The position numbers were made by a program, and so were the translations under genes. The notes under the pieces are model-generated. The model was given only the letters and a program-made list of their open reading frames with translations, did no database searches and was not told the origin of the DNA. DNA of 64,000 bases from Acidobacteriota bacterium. GTDB lineage: Bacteria; Acidobacteriota; Terriglobia; Acidiferrales; UBA7541. Numbering within the stretch: the first letter of the stretch is position 1; every line of letters starts with the position of its first letter. Location: contig QHYH01000096.1 in NCBI GenBank assembly GCA_003223215.1, forward strand, positions 1-64,000. The letters run 5' to 3'. Positions 36,047 through 43,372 of the stretch are shown piece by piece.

Positions 36047-37222
36047 ATGATGGGAAGAGACGCGGGAATTCGCATGAGTTTCAGCGAAGAATTGCAGCCG
36101 GCGAAGATCAAAGTCATCGGCGTGGGGGGTGGCGGATGCAACGCGGTGAACCGCATGATTCGCGCCAAGCTGGAAGGCGTCGAGTTCATTGCCGCGAACA
36201 CCGACTTGCAGGCGCTGAAGCTTTCGCAGGCGCCCATAAAGCTGCAGCTCGGCGCCAAGCTCACTAAGGGACTCGGCGCGGGCGCCAATCCTGAGGTTGG
36301 CCGCAAGGCTGCGCTCGAAGACACGGAAAAAATCATCGAGGCACTCGAAGGCTCGGACATGATTTTCATCACTTCCGGCCTCGGCGGCGGCACCGGCAGC
36401 GGGGCCGCGCCAGTGGTCGCTTCGCTTGCGAGCGAATTGGGCGCGCTGAGCGTAGCCGTGGTCACAAAGCCTTTTCTGTTCGAAGGCAAGCGCCGCATGA
36501 TGCAGTCCGAGCAGGCGCTCCAGGAATTGATCGGCGCGGTAGACACCGTCATCGTGATTCCCAACGAGCGCCTGATGGACACCGTCGAGCGCGGCACCAG
36601 CTTCTTTGACGCGTTCCGCATCGCCGACGACATTCTCCGCCAGGCCGTGCAGGGCATCTCCGACATCATCACCGTGCCTGGCATCATCAATCGCGACTTT
36701 GCCGACGTGAAAGCCATCATGCATGGCCAGGGTTACGCGGTGATGGGCACGGCCGTGGGCACCGGTTCGAATCGCGCCATTGACGCGGCCAACCGCGCCA
36801 TCGCCAGTCCACTCCTCGAAGACAATTCCATCCAGGGCGCGCAGGGCATTCTCATCAACATCTCCGGCAGCTCCAGCCTGACGCTCCACGAGGTTCACGA
36901 GGCCTCGACCGTCATTCAAAAAGCCGCGCACGAAAACGCCAACATCATTTTTGGCGCGGTACAGGACGACACCATGAAGGACTCCGTAAAAATCACGGTG
37001 ATCGCCGCGGGCTTCAAGGAGGCCAACAAGAAAAACGTCCTGCCAAAGCAGTCTTTCCTGCCCAAGACCTGGAAGGCCGGGCGCGAAATGATGGAGCCGC
37101 CGCTCGAGCCCAGAAATGTCGTGCCACAGGTTCAAGAGAACGTGCGCGAAGTCAGCCAGGAAGTTCCGGCGGACGACCTGGACGTGCCCACGTTCTTGCG
37201 CCGGCAGGCGCAGAAAGCTTGA
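36047..37222 (+). CDS. ftsZ: Cell division GTPase FtsZ
   Basis: Tubulin-like ring protein of 391 aa. The GTPase core has [18 protein letters not shown], the tubulin signature [17 protein letters not shown] and the T7 loop region [15 protein letters not shown] shorter-than-usual linker ends in the conserved C-terminal peptide [12 protein letters not shown], which binds FtsA and other partners. ATG 36047 is chosen because GGAGGAGG lies 10 bases before; ATG 36074 (MSFSEE) is also possible. It closes the dcw cluster. Confidence 0.96.
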   Translation: MMGRDAGIRMSFSEELQPAKIKVIGVGGGGCNAVNRMIRAKLEGVEFIAANTDLQALKLSQAPIKLQLGAKLTKGLGAGANPEVGRKAALEDTEKIIEALEGSDMIFITSGLGGGTGSGAAPVVASLASELGALSVAVVTKPFLFEGKRRMMQSEQALQELIGAVDTVIVIPNERLMDTVERGTSFFDAFRIADDILRQAVQGISDIITVPGIINRDFADVKAIMHGQGYAVMGTAVGTGSNRAIDAANRAIASPLLEDNSIQGAQGILINISGSSSLTLHEVHEASTVIQKAAHENANIIFGAVQDDTMKDSVKITVIAAGFKEANKKNVLPKQSFLPKTWKAGREMMEPPLEPRNVVPQVQENVREVSQEVPADDLDVPTFLRRQAQKA

Positions 37223-37256
37223 CGCTGCGCCGCCAGGCACAGAAAGGCTTGACCGC
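37197..37256 (+). repeat. Tandem duplication of the ftsZ 3' end
   Basis: The 29 bases ending just after the ftsZ stop (37197-37225, TGCGCCGGCAGGCGCAGAAA...) are followed directly by a 31-base near copy (37226-37256) with two substitutions and two extra bases. The copy encodes RRQAQKG-like sequence but lies after the stop. Confidence 0.75.
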
Positions 37257-37477
37257 TTTTGCAGCATCCTTCGCGGGTTCTTGTCTTGACGGGTCATCGA
37301 GAGCCAGTCCGCCTCTATGGCCTTGTCAGAGAAGCGGACAGACTGCCCCCCGACCGCCGCGATAGGACGATGTCCCCGGTCTTCTCGTCCCTGCCCCTCC
37401 GCTTCTCAAGGTGCCTAGAAGATGGCGTCGGATCTTGTCCTCTTTCGATGAATACCTAGCCATAGCTGCGCACCGTT

Positions 37478-38182
37478 TCACGGTAACGCAGATAGCTGTT
37501 CGCTGAGCTGTCGGACTTCGGCCTCCAGTCTGTTGTAGTCGCGGCTCGAGTAGGGAAGGACAGTGCCGAGCCCCGCGTGAAATTCGATCGCGCCGGTCTT
37601 CTCCGCGATCTTGGCAATGTTGGAATGTGTGATGCCTGCCCCGGGAAGAATCAGGATGCGGTCGCTCGCCATCGCGATGAGTTCCGCCAATTTCGCAGCT
37701 CCTTCGAGCGCCGTTTTCGCGCCGCCGGAAGTGAGAACCCTCGAAGCGCCGTTCTGAATCACCTCTTCCAGAGCTTTTCGCTCGTCGGCGCATTCGTCGA
37801 ACGCGCGATGAAACGTCACCGGCAAAGGCCGCGCGAGATCGACGAGTCTTCGCGTTCGGCCGACATCCATTTTGAAACCCTTTTGCAAGACGCCGAGCAC
37901 CACGCCATCCATCCCGCATTCGGCGGCGACGGCAATGGAGCGCTCCATTTCGGCGAACTCGGAGTCCGAGTAAACAAAATTGCCCGCGCGCGGCCGGATC
38001 ATCGAGTAGATGGGGAGGTGAACTGTTCCGCGGACGCTGCGCAGCAGTTCGCGTCTCGGCGTCAGCCCGCCAACGGACAGATCGGCGCACAACTCGATGC
38101 GATCCGCGCCGCCGCGTTCGGCCGCAATGGCTTTCTCGACTCCGTCTACGCTGATTTCGAGCAAGTATTTCCGGGTCATCAT
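37478..38182 (-). CDS. cutC: CutC-family protein
   Basis: A TIM-barrel protein of 234 aa historically linked to copper tolerance; its true reaction is unsettled. Motifs are LLEISVDGVEKAIAAERGGA, RIELCADLSVGGLTP, MIRPRAGNFVYSD, VTFHRAFDECAD, RVLTSGGAKTAL and ILPGAGITHSNI, all conserved in CutC. The start is ATG 38182 (or 38179); an in-frame upstream start at 38242 gives an unrelated basic head. It converges on ftsZ, with a 255-base gap that contains the ftsZ tail duplication and nothing else recognisable. Confidence 0.92.
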   Translation of the reverse strand: MMTRKYLLEISVDGVEKAIAAERGGADRIELCADLSVGGLTPRRELLRSVRGTVHLPIYSMIRPRAGNFVYSDSEFAEMERSIAVAAECGMDGVVLGVLQKGFKMDVGRTRRLVDLARPLPVTFHRAFDECADERKALEEVIQNGASRVLTSGGAKTALEGAAKLAELIAMASDRILILPGAGITHSNIAKIAEKTGAIEFHAGLGTVLPYSSRDYNRLEAEVRQLSEQLSALP

Positions 38183-38432
38183 AGTCTGACGCCTTGGCCG
38201 CGACACTTGAACGAGGATCTCGCGTCCGCTCGCAACCCACACTGCGCCGTCAAAGTGCTGGCCCCCACACTCGAGTCGCTCATCTCCGGCGGATCCCCCC
38301 CTGCGCAGGTTCAGAAGATGCGCTTCTGTGCTTCAGCTGTGATAGGCTTGGCCGGCGGAGAACCCAGATTGTACCCGGATCGAGTCCCTGGCTTGGTCCG
38401 CATTGGAAAAAACTTCTGCAAGGAGGCCTGCG

Positions 38433-39431
38433 ATGCAAGTTCGCCTCGCTCCCGGACTTCTTCCGGCGATTCTTCTAACCGGATTCCTGTCGTCCTGTCA
38501 GGCACCTTACCACCAGAAGGAGGAAAGCTACGTTTTTGTTGCCTTCAACACGAGTTTGCCGTATTGGCAGGAAGCGGCGGCAGGCTTGGAAGACTCCTCC
38601 AAGCAATTGGGTGTCAAAGCCGAGCTCGCGGGCCCGGCGAACTTCTCCGTTAGCGATGAGGTGACCGCCTTTCAGCAAGCGGTCGCGCAACACGCTTCGG
38701 GAATCCTGGTCTCCGCCGCAAATCCAGAAGCTTTCCGGGATCCCATCAATGCCGCCATCCAGCAAGGGATACCCGTAATTTGCGTGGATGCCGATTCGCC
38801 GGAATCCAACCGCATCCTTTTCGTCGGGACGGACAATTTCCGCGCCGGCCAGGAAAGCGGCAAGCGCATCGGGGAGTTGCTCCGCGGCAAAGGAAATGTC
38901 GTGGTGATTACCATCCCCGGACAATTCAATCTTGGCGAACGGGTTCGCGGCGTCGAGGAAGCCTTCAAGAAATATCCGGGAATCAAAATTACCAAGACCA
39001 TCGATGACAAAGGGGACTCCCGCAACGCTTACGACGCCATTTCCGCTCTTCTTCAGGGCAAGGAGAAGCCCGACGGCATTATCGGGCTCGAGGCTTCAGG
39101 AGGCGAGGGCGCTGCCGATGCGTTGCATCGCCTGGACCTCACCGGCAAAATTCCGATTGTGGCGTTTGACAAAGATCCCGAGACATTGGACTGGATTCAG
39201 CGTGGCGCGATTACCGCCACGGTCATACAGAAACCCTACGTGATGGGTTTCTACGGCCTGAAATTCCTGGACGATCTCCATCACAACGCGGTTCACGACT
39301 ACAAGGATTGGAGAACCGCGCCGACCTCTCCCATGCCAGCTTGGGTGGATACGGGAACCGCCATCGTCGATAAGAATAATCTTGCCGCGTTCCGCGAATC
39401 GCTCGCTCCTCATACCAAGTCACCGATCTGA
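38433..39431 (+). CDS. Sugar-type ABC substrate-binding lipoprotein (periplasmic binding protein family 1/4)
   Basis: The 332-aa protein has a lipoprotein signal with lipobox LSSC (Cys near residue 22) and a type I periplasmic-binding fold related to ribose and other sugar-binding proteins: FVAFNTSLPYWQEAAAGLED, GILVSAANPEAF, GIPVICVDADSP, VGTDNFRAGQESGKRIGELL, GIIGLEASGGEGAADAL and IVAFDKDPETLDWI. ATG 38433 follows AAGGAGG by seven bases. No ABC permease or ATPase is adjacent, so it is an orphan; it may serve a distant transporter or a chemoreceptor. The ligand is unknown. Confidence 0.88.
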   Translation: MQVRLAPGLLPAILLTGFLSSCQAPYHQKEESYVFVAFNTSLPYWQEAAAGLEDSSKQLGVKAELAGPANFSVSDEVTAFQQAVAQHASGILVSAANPEAFRDPINAAIQQGIPVICVDADSPESNRILFVGTDNFRAGQESGKRIGELLRGKGNVVVITIPGQFNLGERVRGVEEAFKKYPGIKITKTIDDKGDSRNAYDAISALLQGKEKPDGIIGLEASGGEGAADALHRLDLTGKIPIVAFDKDPETLDWIQRGAITATVIQKPYVMGFYGLKFLDDLHHNAVHDYKDWRTAPTSPMPAWVDTGTAIVDKNNLAAFRESLAPHTKSPI

Positions 39432-39640
39432 GACCAGACCGGGAACGGCACAAACCAAGTGCCAACCGATTTCGCGCGGCGGCGACGCGAACTAACGCAT
39501 TGGCGCCGGGGGACGCTCGGTATCCGCTTGTGGGTGCGAAGGCAAGCATGGGCCTGTGAAGCAGGAAACATTCGTTGGAGACGAGCAGCAATGCTGCTTG
39601 GTAACTCCAAAGAATCCCCCGCCTTAAGGCCTGGGGAGTC

Positions 39641-40192
39641 TCAAACGAGTCCTATCGATGCAAAAGCGGTAATCGAAGCGCATCCCAGCGCAACGCCCAG
39701 CACCATTCCTGCTAGCACGTCGCTGAGAAAATGCATTCCCAGCACGATGCGGGACACGGCGATGTTCAACGCCAGGAACAAAAGCACGCCTTCTAGCGAG
39801 GGATAAAAGTAGCTAATGACCAGTGCGATGGAAAACGCGGTCATGGCGTGGCCCGACGGAAAGGAAAACTGATCCGGGGGCAGGATTTTCGACCAGCAAT
39901 GAGGCTCAATCTGACAGGGTCGCGGCCGCTGACTCAGATGTTTGAGAGCCTTGAACAGGAAAATTCCCAGCACGGCCGCCGCCGCGGCCGCGCCTACGGC
40001 GGCAAACCGCCGCGGGCCGCCGAAGCCAAGCAGGAGGAGCCCCAGCCCGTACCAAACCCAGCCGTCGCCCAAGCGTGTCACGGTGATCGTCCAGATGCGA
40101 ATCCACCTGGGAGGGCGCCACCGGTTCATGCGGCGCATTAACCGGTGATCGCGGCGCTCGATGTGTCCCCAGAGGCTGCGCGCCACTGCCAT
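39641..40192 (-). CDS. PAP2-family membrane phosphatase
   Basis: The 183-aa protein has the three phosphatase motifs of the PAP2 superfamily: KHLSQRPRP, PSGHAM and SRIVLGMHFLSDV, with His and Asp of the active site. About five membrane segments surround them. Relatives dephosphorylate undecaprenyl pyrophosphate or phosphatidate; which one applies here cannot be read. It lies 42 bases downstream of the PHP gene on the same strand. Confidence 0.88.
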   Translation of the reverse strand: MAVARSLWGHIERRDHRLMRRMNRWRPPRWIRIWTITVTRLGDGWVWYGLGLLLLGFGGPRRFAAVGAAAAAAVLGIFLFKALKHLSQRPRPCQIEPHCWSKILPPDQFSFPSGHAMTAFSIALVISYFYPSLEGVLLFLALNIAVSRIVLGMHFLSDVLAGMVLGVALGCASITAFASIGLV

Positions 40193-40234
40193 TGCCTCAC
40201 CTCATACGAACCGATGAAGATCAATCCGCTGACC

Positions 40235-41119
40235 TCAACTTGCCCAATTCGCCTCGAAACTGGGATCGATGTCCCATAGCTTGCGTTGCCTTTTCCCGCG
40301 GTCTTCCATCACTGCACGCCATTTTCTGCAGAAGCGCACTTCGTTCATCCAGTGTCCCGCGGAGAAGACAGGCACCAGCAGGGCAAGCGGGGAAAGCACC
40401 GCCGTCCAGGGCATGTCCGAGAAAAATGAGCCAATGATGCTGAGGACGTCTGCTGTAAGTCTGCCGTAACTTCCATGCTCTCCTGCCACGCGGCCCGAGC
40501 CTGCTCGCAAACCGGCGAAAAACTCGTTGACGGTTCGTGCCCCCGGCACCTCTGTGTAAGTGAGGCCGACTCCGGAAAGGGCGTGTGCATCGCTGCCGGC
40601 TACCGCGATTTTGTCGAGACGCGCTGCGAGTTGCGCTGCGCATTCATTGCTCTTCCGCCACATCTGGCCGTTGCGCGCTTCATAGGCCGGGACGTAGGAC
40701 TCGAACCAGGCAAAATCGTCTGCCTCGCGGCGCCCCGTCAATCCGGAGAAGACGTGGTTGACGCTGAAAAACAGCTTCCGCTCCGTCAGGTACATCAGCA
40801 GAGAGACGAAGTCATTGGCGCGGCGCTTAATCTCCAAGTGGTCGCGCTCGGTGAGGTTGTAGACGCCAAGATGTGCTTCGGTGCCGCTGGGCATTCGCAC
40901 GCTGACTTCCTCGCTCAGGAAGAAGTCCGAGAAAGACCGCAATGCCTCGGAACCTTCAATCGAATCGTGGTCCGTGACGGTGATGGCCGACATGCCTCTC
41001 CGTTTCAGAAGGTCGTAAACTTCAAGAGGCTCGTTGTAGCACTCCTGACACAAGTGCTTCAGGCCGGGAAGGTTGAACATTCCTGATGCTTTGGTGTGAA
41101 CGTGGAGGTCCGAACGCAT
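40235..41119 (-). CDS. PHP-domain metal-dependent phosphoesterase
   Basis: The first ~200 residues form a PHP domain: DLHVHTKASG at the start, TVTDHDSIEG, FSVNHVFSGLTG and VAGSDAHALSG supply the metal-binding His and Asp. The last ~90 residues hold a hydrophobic stretch (MPWTAVLSPLALLVPVF) that could be a membrane segment, and a basic tail. Substrate unknown: family members cleave phosphates of nucleotides, histidinol phosphate or sugars. It is divergent from the glycosyltransferase gene and upstream of the PAP2 gene. Confidence 0.82.
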   Translation of the reverse strand: MRSDLHVHTKASGMFNLPGLKHLCQECYNEPLEVYDLLKRRGMSAITVTDHDSIEGSEALRSFSDFFLSEEVSVRMPSGTEAHLGVYNLTERDHLEIKRRANDFVSLLMYLTERKLFFSVNHVFSGLTGRREADDFAWFESYVPAYEARNGQMWRKSNECAAQLAARLDKIAVAGSDAHALSGVGLTYTEVPGARTVNEFFAGLRAGSGRVAGEHGSYGRLTADVLSIIGSFFSDMPWTAVLSPLALLVPVFSAGHWMNEVRFCRKWRAVMEDRGKRQRKLWDIDPSFEANWAS

Positions 41120-41284
41120 GGAAAGAATTGTCGGCTTGTAATATGAACAACCTATGAAGAGGCGGAAAAATCTTCGTAAATGTGCCCATGGAACTTACTG
41201 AACACAAGTGAGTTATACAGTTCTCCACATGGCATCGAGTGTGCTCTTCAACAACCCTACTTCCGGTGTGGCAGAATCTCTAAA

Positions 41285-42469
41285 ATGAAGAAAATCCTTA
41301 TCGTCTACCACGACGCGGGAGGAGGGCATCGCAACGCGGCGGTTGCGCTCGAGACCGTCATTGCCCAGCAGCCCCGGGATTGGCGGGTCGGTCTGGTACA
41401 GTTCCAGGATGTCACCGACCGCCTCGACGTGCTCCGGAAGCTGACCGGCATCCGCATCCAGCAGCAATACAACATTCTTTTGCAAAACGGGTGGACCCTC
41501 GGCAGCACGTATCTTCTTCGGCTTCTCGAAGGCACCATTCGGCTCTTCCACAAACAGCTGGTGAAACTACTGGAAAACTACTGGCGTGAGAATCCGGCGG
41601 ACCTTCTTGTTTCCGTGATCCCTCATTTTAATCGTCAGATTTGCGAGAGTTGGACGCATGTTTATCCGGGCCGGCCTTTCGTTACCATTATCACCGACCT
41701 GGCGGATTTGCCGCCGCGTTTTTGGATTGAGCCGATCAAAGAACAATACGTCGTTGCCGGCACGGAAAAAGCCGCAGAGCAGGCCCGCGCGATGGGTCAT
41801 GACACTACCCATATTTTTCGAACCTCAGGAATGATTGTGCGACCGGACTTTTATGCGTTGGACAGTTCCGATCCGTTGGAATTGCGGAAACAGATGGGTT
41901 TGCGGGCGGATCGGACGACGGCCATGGTCCTGTTCGGTGGACATGGCTCGAAGGTCATGCTGGATATCACCAAGCGTCTCGACGCGGAATTGCTGCCTTT
42001 GCAATTGATCTTGATTTGCGGCCGCAACGAAGCACTTGCCTCCGAGCTGCGTTCGCGGCAGTGGAAGATGCCGGTGTGCGTTGTCGGATTTACCAAAGAG
42101 GTGCACAGGCTGATGCGCGCCGCCGACTTCCTGATTGGCAAGCCCGGCCCTGGAAGCATTGCGGAAGCGATGATCCGCAAGCTTCCCGTGCTGATCGAGT
42201 GCAACGCTTGGACGCTTCCCCAGGAGCGCTACAACGCGGAATGGGTGAAGGAGAAAAATGTTGGGATCGTCCTGAAAAGCTTTAAGGATGTGGCGAAGGG
42301 CGTGAAGCGGATGCTTGAGCCCGCAACCCTCGCGGAGTTTCGCAGAAATGTTTCCTCCCAAGACAACCGCGCCATCTTCGAAATTCCCGAAATCTTTGCC
42401 TCCCTTCTTGGCGAAGACCACGGAACTTACCACCCTTCTGTGTCCATTTCAGCGGCTAACACGGTCTAA
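41285..42469 (+). CDS. Diacylglycerol glycosyltransferase-like protein (MGDG synthase / GT28 family)
   Basis: The 394-aa protein begins KKILIVYHDAGGGHRNAA, the N-terminal motif of MGDG synthase-like glycosyltransferases, and has VSVIPHFNRQICESW and FVTIITDLADLPPRFW in that domain. The C-terminal GT28 part has VLFGGHGSKVM, LILICGRNEALA and IGKPGPGSIAEAMIRKLPVLI. Such enzymes move a hexose from a UDP-sugar to diacylglycerol at the membrane. ATG 41285 is chosen; the frame is open 35 codons upstream without family-like residues. The PAP2 and PHP neighbours fit a lipid theme, by inference. Confidence 0.85.
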   Translation: MKKILIVYHDAGGGHRNAAVALETVIAQQPRDWRVGLVQFQDVTDRLDVLRKLTGIRIQQQYNILLQNGWTLGSTYLLRLLEGTIRLFHKQLVKLLENYWRENPADLLVSVIPHFNRQICESWTHVYPGRPFVTIITDLADLPPRFWIEPIKEQYVVAGTEKAAEQARAMGHDTTHIFRTSGMIVRPDFYALDSSDPLELRKQMGLRADRTTAMVLFGGHGSKVMLDITKRLDAELLPLQLILICGRNEALASELRSRQWKMPVCVVGFTKEVHRLMRAADFLIGKPGPGSIAEAMIRKLPVLIECNAWTLPQERYNAEWVKEKNVGIVLKSFKDVAKGVKRMLEPATLAEFRRNVSSQDNRAIFEIPEIFASLLGEDHGTYHPSVSISAANTV

Positions 42470-42603
42470 TTCCGTCGCCAGTGCGACAAATCACAGCGCT
42501 ACGATCTGGGGACAGGGAGACCGGAAAGACGCGGAACTCCGGAAATTAGAGTGGAGAAACCGGAACCGACGATGGCCCGAAGCCAGGCACGGAGAACTGA
42601 ATT

Positions 42604-42930
42604 CTAGAGTTCCGCGTGCTCGGACCGCCTGGGATGTGGGAACCGCGGTCCGGCGTGCGAGTCGCGCTTGGGTGTGCTCATGTGTGGCTTCGCGCAACTC
42701 TTGGCCCACCAGCGGGACGCATATTTCTTGGATTCGCACATCTTTATGCAGCCGCCGTGCTGCTTCGATTCCGCACAATGGCAGTAGCAGCCAGCCGTCG
42801 GCGTACCGCGCAACAGAGCCGGGGTGTCGGCAAGAAGCGAGGGGGTGAAGGCCAGCAGGGAGAATCCCGCGAGGAGAAGGCGGAAGGAAAGTCGGCGGCC
42901 GAAATGAGTTTCAGAGAGAAGGCTCCGCAT
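42604..42930 (-). CDS. Small secreted six-cysteine protein, unknown function
   Basis: The 108-aa product (ATG at 42930) has a basic head, a hydrophobic core RLLLAGFSLLAFTPSLL and a probable cleavage after LLADTPA. The mature part holds six cysteines: Cys48, Cys50 and Cys52 in GCYCHCAES, Cys61 and Cys65 in GGCIKMC, and Cys79. His51, His58 and His83 add to a metal-site look. The tail HAGPRFPHPRRSEHAEL is Pro/His rich. I do not recognise a named family; I recall similar small proteins in other acidobacterial genomes but cannot verify it. It is alone on its strand, 442 bases after the next upstream gene. Confidence 0.62.
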   Translation of the reverse strand: MRSLLSETHFGRRLSFRLLLAGFSLLAFTPSLLADTPALLRGTPTAGCYCHCAESKQHGGCIKMCESKKYASRWWAKSCAKPHMSTPKRDSHAGPRFPHPRRSEHAEL

Positions 42931-43147
42931 GCCCCATGCTGTGCCAGCTTCCCAAGAAAACCGATAGCGCAAAGTGTTCGTGAGTTCCGTTACTCGGGTT
43001 CTGGAACCACGGGGCGCTTGGGCGTTAGTAACCTTGCAAGATAGCCCAGTCAACCGTGCAGCCCGTAAAAAAGTTGCGACTCGAGTTTGCCCTCCGGTTT
43101 TTTGGAAGGGCCCCTAACAGGGTTCGACCGAAGCTAACTTCAACACA

Positions 43148-43169
43148 AGAAGACAGTTAACCGTCTTCT
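43148..43169. repeat. Near-perfect 22-bp palindrome
   Basis: AGAAGAC (43148-43154) pairs with GTCTTCT (43163-43169), and the centre holds the palindrome GTTAAC; 20 of 22 bases are symmetric. It could be an operator or an RNA hairpin. No T-run follows on either strand. Confidence 0.5.
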
Positions 43170-43217
43170 ATGCATTGCCCAGAGGTAACGCGAGCCGTCC
43201 AAGATTCAGAGCCGCTT

Positions 43218-43231
43218 CGTCTAAAAAGACG
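43218..43231. repeat. Short inverted repeat CGTCT-AAAA-AGACG
   Basis: Five perfect pairs around an AAAA loop. It lies 142 bases past the end of the CocE-like gene and shares the GTCT/AGAC arms with the palindrome at 43148. A terminator role is possible but no T-run follows. Confidence 0.3.
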
Positions 43232-43372
43232 GTAGTGGGAACAGGCGTGCCGGAAGGGGCTTGCTTGTGGCATTTCGCCCTGCCTACCAGCCTCTCTCCA
43301 GAAGGAAGCTAGGACGGATGAGCGCACGCGCCGGGCGATTTTTGCTGAACCTCCGCGAGCCCGTTTAACCTC

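Larger units (their letters stand above)
42931..43372. other. 442-base intergenic region with two hairpins
   Basis: No supported gene lies here. It separates two minus-strand genes and probably carries the promoter of the six-cysteine protein. Inverted repeats are at 43148-43169 and 43218-43231 and are listed separately. Confidence 0.6.

Noticed and set aside
35879-37297. A 472-codon frame antisense to ftsZ
   Set aside because: Shadow of ftsZ for the same reasons.
42616-43044. A 142-codon plus-strand frame opposite the six-cysteine protein
   Set aside because: The minus-strand frame has a signal peptide and regular cysteines; the plus-strand product is Arg/Ala-rich noise.
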